Shown piece by piece: positions 5,821-15,018 of a stretch of 44,565 nucleotides of DNA. The notes below the pieces were generated by a model. That model was not told the origin of the DNA. It did not search any database and was given only the letters and a program-made list of their open reading frames with translations. The number at the start of each line of letters is the position of its first letter. Position 1 is the first letter of the stretch. This DNA is from Ruminococcaceae bacterium UBA7067 (GTDB lineage Bacteria; Bacillota; Clostridia; Oscillospirales; Acutalibacteraceae): contig DKZT01000051.1 of NCBI GenBank assembly GCA_002493755.1, forward strand, positions 1,053 to 45,617, in the 5' to 3' direction. The translations under genes were made by a program, and so were the position numbers.

Positions 5821-8439
5821 ATGGCTAAGAAAGAAACAGCAGTACCGGAAATTATCGATAATGTTGAAGCTCTCATTGCTAAAATGAACGCTATGAGAGA
5901 AGCCCAGAAGGTATTTGCCACCTACACACAGGAGCAGGTTGACAAAATTTTTAAGGCAGCAGCAATCGCTGCAAACAAAGAGCGTATTCCTCTCGCAAAA
6001 ATGGCGGTTGAGGAAACAGGTATGGGTATTGTTGAAGATAAGGTTATCAAGAACCACTATGCAGCAGAATATATCTACAACAAATATAAGGACGAGAAAA
6101 CCTGCGGCGTAATTGAAGAGGACAAGGCATTCGGAATCAAAAAGGTTGCAGAGCCTATCGGTCTTATCGCTGCGGTTATCCCGACAACTAACCCGACATC
6201 AACAGCAATCTTCAAAACTCTTATCGCTCTTAAAACAAGAAACGCTATCATCATCAGCCCGCACCCGAGAGCAAAGAAATCAACTATTGCAGCAGCAAAG
6301 GTTGTTCTTGACGCAGCAGTAGCAGCAGGCGCACCGGAGGGCATCATCAGCTGGATTGACATTCCGTCGCTGGAGCTTACAAACGAGGTTATGAAGGGCT
6401 GTGACACAATCCTTGCAACAGGCGGCCCGGGAATGGTTAAGGCTGCTTATTCATCAGGCAAGCCGGCACTCGGCGTTGGCGCAGGCAACACACCTGTTAT
6501 TATCGACTCAACAGCAGACATTAAGGTTGCCGTAAACTCAATCATTCACTCAAAGACATTTGACAATGGTATGATTTGTGCATCTGAGCAGTCCGTTACA
6601 GCTCTTGCAGATGTTTACGACGCAGTTAAGAAGGAATTTGCAGACAGAGGCTGCTACTTCCTCAAGGGTGACGAGCTTGACAAGGTAAGAAAGACAATCA
6701 TCATCAACGGCGCACTCAATGCTAAGATTGTTGGTCAGAAGGCTCACACAATCGCCGCTCTTGCAGGCGTTGACGTACCGGAAAGCACAAAGATTCTTAT
6801 CGGCGAGGTTGAAAGCGTTGACATCAGCGAGGAGTTCGCTCACGAGAAGCTCTCCCCTGTTCTCGCTCTTTACAAGGCTGTTGACTTTGACGACGCTATC
6901 GCAAAGGCTGAAAGACTTGTTGCAGACGGCGGCTACGGCCACACCTCATCACTTTATATTCACCCGGCAGAAACAGAGAAGATTCAGAAGCACTATGAGG
7001 CTATGAAGACCTGCCGTATTCTTATCAACACTCCGTCATCACACGGCGGTATCGGCGATCTTTACAACTTCAAGCTTGCTCCGTCACTCACACTCGGCTG
7101 CGGCTCTTGGGGCGGCAACTCAGTATCCGAGAATGTTGGCGTTAAGCACCTTATCAATATCAAGACTGTTGCCGAGAGGAGAGAGAATATGCTTTGGTTC
7201 AGAGCACCACAGAAGGTTTACTTTAAGAAGGGCTGTATGCCGGTTGCACTTGACGAGCTTGGCACAGTTATGGGCAAGAAAAAGGCATTCATTGTTACCG
7301 ACCAGTTCCTTTACAAGAACGGCTACGCTAAGGGCATAGAGGAGAAGCTCGACGAGATGGGCATTCAGCACCAGTGCTTCTTCGACGTTGCTCCGGACCC
7401 GACTCTTGAATGCGCACTTGAGGGCGTTAAGCAGATCAGAGCCTTTGAGCCTGACACAATTATCGCACTCGGCGGCGGCTCTGCTATGGACGCAGGTAAG
7501 ATAATGTGGGTTCTCTATGAGCATCCGGAAGCAGACTTCTTCGATATGGCTATGCGCTTTATGGACATCAGAAAGAGAGTTTACACCTTCCCGAAGATGG
7601 GCGAAAAGGCAACCTTCGTTGCTATCCCGACTTCATCAGGTACAGGCTCTGAGGTTACTCCGTTTGCCGTTATTACAGATGAGAAAACAGGCATTAAGTA
7701 TCCGCTTGCTGACTATGAGCTTCTTCCGAATATGGCTATCATCGACGCTGACAATATGATGAACCAGCCTAAGGGTCTTACAAGCGCATCAGGTATCGAC
7801 GCTCTTACACACGCACTTGAGGCTTACGCTTCAATTATGGCTACCGACTATACAGACGGTATTGCTCTTAAGGCTATGAAGAACATCTTCAACTTCCTGC
7901 CCAGAGCATATGAAAACGGCGCAAATGACCCTGAGGCAAGAGAGAAAATGGCTGACGCTTCAACTCTTGCAGGTATGGCTTTTGCCAACGCATTCCTCGG
8001 TGTTTGTCACTCAATGGCTCACAAGCTCGGCGCTTATCATCACCTGCCGCACGGCATAGCAAACGCACTTCTTATCAACCTTGTTATGAAGTTCAACGCT
8101 TGCCCTGTTCCGACAAAGATGGGTACCTTCTCACAGTACAAGTATCCTCATACTCTTGAGAGATACGCTGAGTGTGGTCGTTTCTGCGGCTTCACAGGCA
8201 ACAGCGACGAAGAGGTATTTGAGAACTTCCTTAAGGGCATAGACGAGCTTAAGGCTAAGGTTGGCATCAAGAAGACTATCGCAGAGTACGGCGTTAAGGA
8301 AGAGGATTTCCTTGCAACTCTTGACGAGATGGTTGAAAATGCATTTGACGACCAGTGCACAGGCGCTAACCCGAGATATCCGCTTATGAGCGAAATCAAG
8401 GAAATGTATCTTGAGGCTTACTACGGCGAAAAGAAATAA
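5821..8439 (+). CDS. adhE: Bifunctional acetaldehyde-CoA / alcohol dehydrogenase AdhE
   Basis: Converts acetyl-CoA to ethanol through acetaldehyde, oxidising two NADH, as the ethanol branch of fermentation. 872 aa, normal for AdhE. The N-terminal ALDH domain (about residues 10-440) has its catalytic Cys253 in GMICASEQ and an NAD-binding GVGAGNTP stretch. The C-terminal iron-dependent ADH domain (about 460-872) has GGGSAMDAGK and the metal-ligand region HSMAHKLGAYHHLPHG. Start is ATG 5821 with GGAGGAG 6 nt upstream; an ATG at 5806 overlaps that site and is rejected. Strongly biased, low-diversity codon use suggests high expression. Single gene with its own promoter and terminator; the Rex-like site implies induction when NADH is high. 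Confidence 0.97.
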   Translation: MAKKETAVPEIIDNVEALIAKMNAMREAQKVFATYTQEQVDKIFKAAAIAANKERIPLAKMAVEETGMGIVEDKVIKNHYAAEYIYNKYKDEKTCGVIEEDKAFGIKKVAEPIGLIAAVIPTTNPTSTAIFKTLIALKTRNAIIISPHPRAKKSTIAAAKVVLDAAVAAGAPEGIISWIDIPSLELTNEVMKGCDTILATGGPGMVKAAYSSGKPALGVGAGNTPVIIDSTADIKVAVNSIIHSKTFDNGMICASEQSVTALADVYDAVKKEFADRGCYFLKGDELDKVRKTIIINGALNAKIVGQKAHTIAALAGVDVPESTKILIGEVESVDISEEFAHEKLSPVLALYKAVDFDDAIAKAERLVADGGYGHTSSLYIHPAETEKIQKHYEAMKTCRILINTPSSHGGIGDLYNFKLAPSLTLGCGSWGGNSVSENVGVKHLINIKTVAERRENMLWFRAPQKVYFKKGCMPVALDELGTVMGKKKAFIVTDQFLYKNGYAKGIEEKLDEMGIQHQCFFDVAPDPTLECALEGVKQIRAFEPDTIIALGGGSAMDAGKIMWVLYEHPEADFFDMAMRFMDIRKRVYTFPKMGEKATFVAIPTSSGTGSEVTPFAVITDEKTGIKYPLADYELLPNMAIIDADNMMNQPKGLTSASGIDALTHALEAYASIMATDYTDGIALKAMKNIFNFLPRAYENGANDPEAREKMADASTLAGMAFANAFLGVCHSMAHKLGAYHHLPHGIANALLINLVMKFNACPVPTKMGTFSQYKYPHTLERYAECGRFCGFTGNSDEEVFENFLKGIDELKAKVGIKKTIAEYGVKEEDFLATLDEMVENAFDDQCTGANPRYPLMSEIKEMYLEAYYGEKK

Positions 8440-8456
8440 TCGCCAATAAATAAAAT

Positions 8457-8512
8457 CAACAACAACGACGGCCTCACACAGATTTTCCTGTGTGCCGCCG
8501 CCGTTGTTGTTG
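8457..8512 (+). terminator. Long hairpin after adhE
   Basis: CAACAACAACGACGGC pairs with the inverse at 8497-8512, continued by CACACAG/CTGTGTG around an ATTTTC loop. About 25 bp of stem with few mismatches. The T tract is weak, so terminator or 3'-stabilising function. Confidence 0.6.
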
Positions 8513-8528
8513 TATAAATACTTTTCAA

Positions 8529-9299
8529 CTAGCCTGCGTTCTTAAGCTGTAATCTCAGCTTGTCGGAAATCATTGCGATAAACTCGCTGTTTGTCGGCTT
8601 ACCTCTGCCATTGTGGATTGTATAGCCGAAATAGGAATTCAGCACATCCACATCTCCCCTGTCCCACGCAACCTCAATGGCGTGGCGAATAGCTCTCTCG
8701 ACCCTTGACGGTGTTGTGTCATAAAGCTTTGCAACAGACGGATAAAGCTTTTTTGTAACGGCGTTAATAATTTCGGGAGCTTCAACCGACATTATAATTG
8801 AGCGTCTTAAATAGTGATAACCCTTGATATGTGCCGGAACGCCTATCTGGTGCAGTATTTCTGTTACCTGCATTTCAATCGAGTCGCCTCTTGCCTCGCT
8901 TAAATGGCGGATATTGTCAGTCTTTCCGCTTTTTATGAGAGAGGCAATTTTCTGAGCCAATGCTTCGGTATCAACGGGATATGCGGCAAACAGTGAAGCT
9001 CCGCTGTTAATTACCTCACGCTCAAGCACGGGACTGTCAAAGCTTGACATCATCACGAACTGCGGCGCATCATCACCCTGATTAATCACGCTGCGCAAAA
9101 CGCCGATTCCGTCAATTTTCTTCAGAAACAAATCGGCAATTACAATCCTCGGCTTAAGCGAGTTTATACGCTCCATAAGCTCAATACCGTCCTTCGCACA
9201 AATCGACACCTCAATTCCGTATTTGTCAAAATGAGCGAGCTGTTCTCTGCTAAATTCCTGTGGTTCTGCTGTTAAAATTGCTAAAGTCTTATTTTCCAT
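8529..9299 (-). CDS. spo0A: Sporulation master regulator Spo0A
   Basis: Response regulator that switches cells into sporulation; DNA-binding in the cytoplasm. 256 aa. The C-terminal effector domain (about residues 140-256) is unmistakable: IGVPAHIKGYHYLRR, TTPSRVERAIRHAIEVAWDR and KPTNSEFIAMISDKLRL, including the recognition helix. The N-terminal receiver keeps the phospho-acceptor Asp56 (IVIADLF) but the usual acidic pair is Ala11-Glu12, and the conserved Lys before Pro is Tyr107 (AAYPVD). The phosphorylation pocket is therefore partly degenerate. ATG 9299 has GGGGGAT upstream. It lies downstream of spoIVB in the order conserved across endospore formers, with its own promoter. Confidence 0.96.
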   Translation of the reverse strand: MENKTLAILTAEPQEFSREQLAHFDKYGIEVSICAKDGIELMERINSLKPRIVIADLFLKKIDGIGVLRSVINQGDDAPQFVMMSSFDSPVLEREVINSGASLFAAYPVDTEALAQKIASLIKSGKTDNIRHLSEARGDSIEMQVTEILHQIGVPAHIKGYHYLRRSIIMSVEAPEIINAVTKKLYPSVAKLYDTTPSRVERAIRHAIEVAWDRGDVDVLNSYFGYTIHNGRGKPTNSEFIAMISDKLRLQLKNAG

Positions 9300-9332
9300 T
9301 TTTTATCCCCCAACTGTTTTGTTGTTGTACCA

Positions 9333-9361
9333 ATATTACCATATTTTGGTAAATAATGCAA
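9333..9361 (-). promoter_or_regulatory. spo0A promoter with a TACCA/TGGTA inverted repeat in its spacer
   Basis: TTGCAT (9361-9356), 17-bp spacer, TAATAT (9338-9333). TACCA-TATTT-TGGTA (9337-9351) lies in the spacer. A second TACCA...TGGTA pair (9367-9371, 9394-9398) flanks an A/T-rich 22 bp just upstream. Confidence 0.5.
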
Positions 9362-9398
9362 TACCTTACCAGAAATTTTTTTAAAAAAATTTTTGGTA

Positions 9399-9586
9399 GA
9401 GTTTTGAGGATTGAGTTTTGAGAAACCAGAAAACGAGATAAGCCTTCCATTTTTTGGGAAGCCATTAGCACCGCTTTGCGGTGCTAATGAATAATGAATA
9501 ATTTTGGTTGTCGCAACTTCGTTGTTCCCTAATTATAAACTCTTTACGAGCATCCTCAAAACTCTAAACTTAAAACTCTAAACTCT
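9399..9586. repeat. Heptad-bounded repeat element between spo0A and spoIVB
   Basis: The left end is GAGTTTTGAGGATTGAGTTTTGAG (9399-9422, heptad units). The right end, inverted, runs CTCAAAACTCTAAAC onward (9555-9586). The interior holds the hairpin AGCACCGC-TTT-GCGGTGCT, AATAATGAATAA and GGTTGTCGCAACTTCG, pieces shared with other gaps. No coding sequence in this 309-bp interval. Confidence 0.6.
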
Positions 9587-9608
9587 GCGGCATAGGCGCC
9601 TATGCCGC
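9587..9608. repeat. 22-bp perfect palindrome touching the spoIVB stop codon
   Basis: GCGGCATAGGC-GCCTATGCCGC is followed immediately by another CTATGCCGC, whose inverse (GCGGCATAG) encodes the last two codons and stop of spoIVB. It could also serve as its 3' hairpin. Confidence 0.7.
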
Positions 9609-10829
9609 CTATGCCGCATCATACAGCCCTGTTGAGCTTGCGTAATCAGACAGCATATTTTCCGCAAAGATTGCATATCCCTTATCCGGAGAGTTTACAA
9701 AAACGTGTGTTACTGCGCCTGCAAGCTTTCCGTTCTGAAGTATAGGACTGCCGCTCATACCCTGCACAATTCCGCCTGTTTTACTCAAAAGCTCTTCATC
9801 GGTTATTCTTATTACCATATTTTTTGTCTTGTTATTTTCATCATAGCCTATGCTTTCAATTTCAATATCATATTCGCCCGTCTTGTCACCGCTTAAGGTT
9901 GTAAGCAGAGTTGCCTTGCCTGTTTTTACCTCCTGAATTGACGCTACGGAAACCTCGCCTTTAGTCGTTTCAGGAATCTTCTTGATTGTACCGTATACGC
10001 CTGTTTCCATATTATCGTTAAGCGAGCCTACCGTGCCCAATTCAAAATGCCCGTTCAAACTGCCGGGAGTGCCTGCTATCCCCTTTGTAATTGTGTCAAT
10101 ATCGGCATTCAAAATTTCACCACGCTCAAGGGGCATAAGTCCGCCTGTGTCAACGTCACATATACCGTGTCCAAGACCTGCAAAGCCGCTGTTATCCTCG
10201 CAGAAAAAAGTTGTCGTGCCTATGCCTGCCGAGCTGTCACGTATCCACAGACCTATTTTATATTCGTCCTCTCCTATCTTTACCGGAACAACGCTTGTCT
10301 TAAAGCTTTGATTATCTCTGTTTATCTCAAATACAAGCGGCTCTCCTCTGCTTGCATTGACAAGCTCCGACAGACGTGAGTTGCTCATAACCACATCGCC
10401 GTTTACGCTCTTTATTGTATCGCCTACCCTTATTCCTGCGTCAACGGCAGGACTGCACATTTTGCCGTCTGCGGCTATTTCCTCTGTTTTCACTGCAAGA
10501 ACTCCACGTGTAAAAATCTCAACACCAAACGGTGTTCCGCCCGGAATAACCTTAATATCCTCACGGCTTGTAATACTTACACTTTTTACGGGAAATATAT
10601 TAGCAAACACAAGCTGTCCGTTATCGCCGCTTTGTCCGCCGTCTTTATTATCCTCGTTTTTAACTATTGTCAACGCCGGCAATGCGCTTAAATCCTGCAC
10701 TGTGCTTTCATCCGTCACGGTAAAGCTGTCGGGAATCAGCGTGGCGCAAAAGGCTGTATATACAAACAGTGCAAGAACAGCAAGAGCTGTTACGCCATAA
10801 AAAATTTTAAATATTTTTTTTGCTTTCAT
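9609..10829 (-). CDS. spoIVB: SpoIVB serine peptidase (S55), sigma-K checkpoint signal
   Basis: Forespore-secreted peptidase that signals across the intermembrane space to trigger sigma-K activation. 406 aa from ATG 10829, chosen over two upstream in-frame starts because GGAGGTGAT is then correctly spaced. Residues about 5-30 are a membrane anchor or signal segment. A PDZ domain follows (about 90-190: DAGIRVGDTIKSVNGD). The S55 domain has His221 in GLGHGICD and the Ser motif QGMSGSPI (about 357-363). Neighbour spo0A confirms the call. The C-terminus (DAA) is encoded by a unit of the adjacent palindrome, so it may have been altered by repeat insertion. Confidence 0.95.
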   Translation of the reverse strand: MKAKKIFKIFYGVTALAVLALFVYTAFCATLIPDSFTVTDESTVQDLSALPALTIVKNEDNKDGGQSGDNGQLVFANIFPVKSVSITSREDIKVIPGGTPFGVEIFTRGVLAVKTEEIAADGKMCSPAVDAGIRVGDTIKSVNGDVVMSNSRLSELVNASRGEPLVFEINRDNQSFKTSVVPVKIGEDEYKIGLWIRDSSAGIGTTTFFCEDNSGFAGLGHGICDVDTGGLMPLERGEILNADIDTITKGIAGTPGSLNGHFELGTVGSLNDNMETGVYGTIKKIPETTKGEVSVASIQEVKTGKATLLTTLSGDKTGEYDIEIESIGYDENNKTKNMVIRITDEELLSKTGGIVQGMSGSPILQNGKLAGAVTHVFVNSPDKGYAIFAENMLSDYASSTGLYDAA

Positions 10830-11064
10830 TAATTTCATCACCTCCAAGCTCCTGCAATAATATCTTTAATCAAAAGCCGTGATATATTCCAAAGCAATTT
10901 TATCCGCTAAAAGCGAAAAAACAGCTTGAAAAATAGGTTTTATCAAAATTTTTTTTAAAAGTGTAATCCCGACTGCCGAAACAGCTATCTGCACAAACTC
11001 ATCATAACCAATTATTGGTTGTAAAAATATTCCGGCTATGTTATTATAGCAATCAGGTGATATT

Positions 11065-13434
11065 ATGGAAAATGAATCAAACAAGCCGCTCAGGTTTGAG
11101 CCGTCTGCCGAAATCGGACTGACAGCACAGCAGGTTGAAAGCCGCCTTAAGGACGGACTTTACAACAAGGAATCAAATCTGCCGACAAAAAGCATACCAA
11201 GAATTTTTGCCGACAACATCTGCACACTGTTTAACCTTATTAATATAGTTCTCGCAATAGCGGTTCTGCTTGTCGGCTCATACAAAAACCTTTTGTTTAT
11301 GCTGGTAATTCTTGCAAACATAGCAATAGGTATTTTTCAGGAAATACGAGCTAAACGCACCGTTGACAGGCTCTCGATAATCAATCAGACAAAGGTTAAG
11401 GCTATTCGAGACGGCAAAAAGCAGGAAATCGCAATAAACGATATTGTCCTTGACGATGTAATCGAGCTTTCATCAGGAAACCAAGTTCCCACCGACTGCA
11501 TTGTGATGGACAGCGAAATCGACGTAAATGAATCGCTTCTCACAGGCGAATCCGAGCCGATACATAAAAAGCCCGGCGATACACTGCTCTCAGGCAGCTT
11601 TGTTGTAAGCGGCAAGTGCCGCTGCAAGGCGGAAAGAATCGGAAACGACAACTACGCTTCAACCGTTTTCAGCGGTGCAAAATATGTTAAAAAGGTCAAT
11701 TCCGAGATAATGAGGACGCTCAACAAAATAATAAAGATAATCTCAATCGCAATCTTCCCTATCGGTGCGTTGCTCTGTGTGAACCAGTATTTTCAGAACA
11801 GCGGCAACATTCCCGAAACCGTTACTCACGTTGTAGCCGCCCTTGTCGGAATGATTCCCGAGGGTCTTATTCTGCTTACAAGCACGGTGCTTGCGGTCGG
11901 GGTAATAAGGCTTTCAAGGCACAATGTTCTCGTTCAGGAGCTTTACTGTATTGAAACGCTCGCAAGAGTAGATGTGCTGTGTCTTGACAAGACAGGCACA
12001 ATAACAGAGGGAAATATGGTTGTGCATAAGGCTATACCGATAAACGGCACAACCAAAGACGAGCTTTCATATGCTCTCAACTGCCTGACAGCCTCGCTTG
12101 ATGACGACAACCCGACCTACAACGCTGTTAAGGATAAGTTCAGCGGCAAGGGCAGCAAAAAAGCCGAGAAGATTCATCCGTTCTCGTCGGCAAAAAAATG
12201 GAGCGGCGCATACTTCGGCAAGGAAGGCTCTTTGGTGTTCGGTGCAGCTGAGTTTATATTCAGCAATATTCCCGAATGTGCATCTGAAATCATCAAGGAA
12301 TTTTCAGCCGGCTATCGTATTCTTGCCGTTGCACACTCAGAAAATGATTTTGACGGCGAAAATCTGCCGCAGGAGCTTAAGCCTGTCGGCATACTCGTAA
12401 TCAAAGACAAGGTTCGCGACAGCGCTCACGATACGCTTGAATTTTTCGCCTCTCAGGGTGTTGAGCTTAAAATAATATCAGGCGACAATGTGCACACCGT
12501 TGCAAGCATAGCAAAGGAAGCAGGACTTAAAAACTACGACAAATACATTGACGCTTCAACCCTCAAAACAGACGAGGAAATAAAAGAAGCTATACTAAAA
12601 TATTCCGTATTCGGCAGAGTAACGCCCGACCAGAAAAAGGCGTTTGTGCTTGCGCTTAAGGAAGCAGGTCACACGGTTGCTATGACAGGTGACGGCGTAA
12701 ACGATGTACTCGCACTTAAAGAGGCTGACTGCAGCGTTGCGATGGCAAGCGGAAGTGAAGCGGCAAGAAATGTGTCGCAGCTTGTGCTTATGGATTCGGA
12801 CTTTTCGTCAATGCCGCGCGTTGTCGCCGAGGGCAGGCGCTCAATAAACAACATTCAGCGCAGTGCCTCGCTGTTTATTGTAAAGACAATCTACTCGTCA
12901 ATACTCAGCGTGCTGTTCGTTCTTCTGCCGCTATCCTATCCTATCGAGCCTATCCAGATGACTCTCGTCAGTGCGTTCGCAATAGGTCTGCCGTCATTCG
13001 TGCTTGCGCTTGAGCCGAACCACGAACGGATTAGGGGCAATTTCTTCATAAATGTCATATCACGAGCGTTGCCGTGTGCTTTGGTAGTCATACTTATGAC
13101 AATACTGAACGTAATACTCCACCTAACGCTCGGCACACCGCAAATTGAGTATTCAACACTTCAGGTTATTATACTTTCGCTCGCAGGAATTATGCTTATT
13201 ACAAAAATCAGTATTCCTCTCAACGCAATAAGAACAGCTCTGCTTATAGTATGCGCAGGCGGAATGACGCTTGGAATTACGGTGTTCGGCTGGTTCTTCG
13301 GCACAAATCCGTTCAGCCTGACGATGCTTATTCTAATCTCCATTGTATGTGCGGCAAGCATAGTGCTTTTCGCTGTGTTCAACAAGCTGGCTGATAAAAT
13401 GAAGCTGAATAAGATAATTAAAATCAAGCTGTAA
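11065..13434 (+). CDS. Cation-translocating P-type ATPase, CtpE-like
   Basis: Membrane pump driven by ATP. 789 aa. Motifs in order: actuator TGES (LLTGESEP), the transmembrane IPEGL motif (MIPEGLILL), the phosphorylation site DKTGT (LCLDKTGTITEG) and the hinge TGDGVND. The wording around IPEGL and DKTGT (LSRHNVLVQELYCIETLARVD) most resembles the mycobacterial CtpE group of calcium-linked P-type ATPases, not heavy-metal pumps: no N-terminal CxxC domain and no CPC motif. Start ATG 11065 has AGGTGAT upstream. Hydrophobic pairs are at about 55-95, 225-290 and six spans after about 600. Substrate is inference; calcium is the best guess. Monocistronic. Confidence 0.88.
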   Translation: MENESNKPLRFEPSAEIGLTAQQVESRLKDGLYNKESNLPTKSIPRIFADNICTLFNLINIVLAIAVLLVGSYKNLLFMLVILANIAIGIFQEIRAKRTVDRLSIINQTKVKAIRDGKKQEIAINDIVLDDVIELSSGNQVPTDCIVMDSEIDVNESLLTGESEPIHKKPGDTLLSGSFVVSGKCRCKAERIGNDNYASTVFSGAKYVKKVNSEIMRTLNKIIKIISIAIFPIGALLCVNQYFQNSGNIPETVTHVVAALVGMIPEGLILLTSTVLAVGVIRLSRHNVLVQELYCIETLARVDVLCLDKTGTITEGNMVVHKAIPINGTTKDELSYALNCLTASLDDDNPTYNAVKDKFSGKGSKKAEKIHPFSSAKKWSGAYFGKEGSLVFGAAEFIFSNIPECASEIIKEFSAGYRILAVAHSENDFDGENLPQELKPVGILVIKDKVRDSAHDTLEFFASQGVELKIISGDNVHTVASIAKEAGLKNYDKYIDASTLKTDEEIKEAILKYSVFGRVTPDQKKAFVLALKEAGHTVAMTGDGVNDVLALKEADCSVAMASGSEAARNVSQLVLMDSDFSSMPRVVAEGRRSINNIQRSASLFIVKTIYSSILSVLFVLLPLSYPIEPIQMTLVSAFAIGLPSFVLALEPNHERIRGNFFINVISRALPCALVVILMTILNVILHLTLGTPQIEYSTLQVIILSLAGIMLITKISIPLNAIRTALLIVCAGGMTLGITVFGWFFGTNPFSLTMLILISIVCAASIVLFAVFNKLADKMKLNKIIKIKL

Positions 13435-13442
13435 TGTAATTA

Positions 13443-13495
13443 AAAAAGGACTTCGGTTCGCCGCACTAACACGCGAACTGAAGTCCTTTTTATTT
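13443..13495. terminator. Bidirectional terminator between the P-type ATPase and dockerin-protein genes
   Basis: AAAAAGGACTTCGGTTCGC pairs with GCGAACTGAAGTCCTTTTT (one G.T pair) over an 11-nt loop. T tracts on both strands suit the convergent genes. Confidence 0.85.
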
Positions 13496-13507
13496 TTCTT
13501 TTCTATT

Positions 13508-14902
13508 CTATTGCTTTGCGGCGATAAGCAAATCAAGAACATCGCACAAGCCGTCGCCGTTAATATCCGCTGCATCGAAAAACGGAAAATCAAGCTCTGC
13601 TTTGCCGCACAGCCATTGCATATATTTTTTCACGTCAAGGCTGTTTATGTTGCCCTCTCCCGTTAAATCGCCTGGAACTATCAGCGTGTAACACTGATAG
13701 TCTGCACCGGTAAACTCGGCGGTGAAGCCTGTGCCGACATTTCCGCTCTTTTTTATATTGCCGTCATAATTTTTAAACTGCGCCTTATAACCACTGTAAT
13801 CAACATTGGACTTAAACACGGCTATTGTTGTCTGCGGCTTTATGCCGCTTACAGTCATACGGCTGTTGTCTATGCTGTATAACGAGGAGATAATTCCGCC
13901 TGTTCCGTTGTATTCGGAGCTTGTCTGCGGAGCGTGGCTTGAGGAGCTTGATGATGTGTCAGGCTGAGTCGGCTTTGGCACAGCTTTCAGCTCATTTGTT
14001 TCAATAATTGATAATTCGCCGCCGTTGCTCAGCGTGCCGACTCTGTTATCGCACGGAAAAACGGTGTAAATATCGCTGTCCGTATCAAGCGAGGATAAAA
14101 CCTCACCGTTTCTTGACATTGCATAAAGGGTGCTTCCGTCAGAATAATAAATCCTGTTACCAATAACGGCGCAGCTGCTCGCAGGCACAGAGCAAACATA
14201 ATCCATTCTCCTGCCGTTTACAGCGAAAACCTCGCCGCTGCGGCTTGTAATCATCGATCTGCCCGACAGAGAAATCGGCGTTTCAATACCGCCCAAATCG
14301 TAAAGGCTTTTACCCTCAAGCAGATAAACTCCGCCGTCATACGCCGCATATATTCGGTCAGCGGCGCTGTCGTAAATCAGCTGATACACAGGATAGAAAG
14401 AGTAAACGCTGAATTGCAGTTTTCCGCTTAAGCTGTATGCATTTATCGTTCTGTGGTCGTCCTGAATTATATAGTATTTATCCCTGCCGAGGGCAAAGCA
14501 ATTTTCACCGCCTATTGTTGCGGATAAAGTGTTCACGTCTGCGGTTTGAGCGATATAATCATATATAAGCACCTTAAGCTGTGAAATAATATTACCGTCC
14601 TGCCAAAGCTCCGTTCCGCCGAACACCGCTCCGACTTTTCCGAAAGAACCCGAAAACGATTCAAGCTCCAAGCCGAACGGCTCAAATAAAAATTCATACG
14701 CACCCGATGCATCTATATACACCGTTTCAAGGTCTGAATCAACCATACCTGCAAGAAAAATTCCGCCTGATGAATCCGTGCAGGAACGAAAATCTCCCGA
14801 CATCTGAAGCCTTGAAATATCGTAATATGTATAAGCTCCTGCTTTAATACACGATAAAGCAAGGGCAAGCACCGCAATCACGGCGGCAAGGCACTTTTTC
14901 AT
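13508..14902 (-). CDS. Secreted dockerin-bearing protein with a repetitive beta-rich body
   Basis: A 464-aa exported protein. The signal peptide is residues 1-23 (KK, then an Ala/Leu core, ending AGA). The body (about 25-310) has recurring short strands such as NRIYYSDGSTLYAMSRNGEV and RIYAAYDGGVYLLEG, suggesting a beta-propeller-like sensor or binding domain. A Ser-rich linker (about 316-330) precedes another beta region. The last ~60 residues are a type I dockerin with two EF-hand-like calcium loops (DLTGEGNINSLD and DINGDGLCDVLD). Dockerins bind cohesins and tether enzymes to cellulosome- or amylosome-type scaffolds. No catalytic domain is recognised. ATG 14902 has GGTGAT before it. Confidence 0.8.
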   Translation of the reverse strand: MKKCLAAVIAVLALALSCIKAGAYTYYDISRLQMSGDFRSCTDSSGGIFLAGMVDSDLETVYIDASGAYEFLFEPFGLELESFSGSFGKVGAVFGGTELWQDGNIISQLKVLIYDYIAQTADVNTLSATIGGENCFALGRDKYYIIQDDHRTINAYSLSGKLQFSVYSFYPVYQLIYDSAADRIYAAYDGGVYLLEGKSLYDLGGIETPISLSGRSMITSRSGEVFAVNGRRMDYVCSVPASSCAVIGNRIYYSDGSTLYAMSRNGEVLSSLDTDSDIYTVFPCDNRVGTLSNGGELSIIETNELKAVPKPTQPDTSSSSSSHAPQTSSEYNGTGGIISSLYSIDNSRMTVSGIKPQTTIAVFKSNVDYSGYKAQFKNYDGNIKKSGNVGTGFTAEFTGADYQCYTLIVPGDLTGEGNINSLDVKKYMQWLCGKAELDFPFFDAADINGDGLCDVLDLLIAAKQ

Positions 14903-15018
14903 AAATCATCACCGCTGGGAAGATATAGCTTTACTATATTATCTTATGAAAGCCGCGCCTCCCGTCGGTTTGGTGAATTATTTTCAACGGTATATTATAC
15001 GAATTTCAAAGCGGAGAT

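Noticed and set aside
7120..7524. Long minus-strand and alternate-frame open frames inside adhE
   Set aside because: Shadows produced by the biased codon use of a highly expressed gene; no start signals or motifs.
9289..9471. 60-codon frame upstream of spo0A
   Set aside because: Runs through the spo0A promoter and repeat DNA and lacks a start signal.
10866..11084. 72-codon minus-strand frame before the P-type ATPase gene
   Set aside because: Overlaps the ATPase start and its ribosome-binding site; no start signal or recognisable motif.
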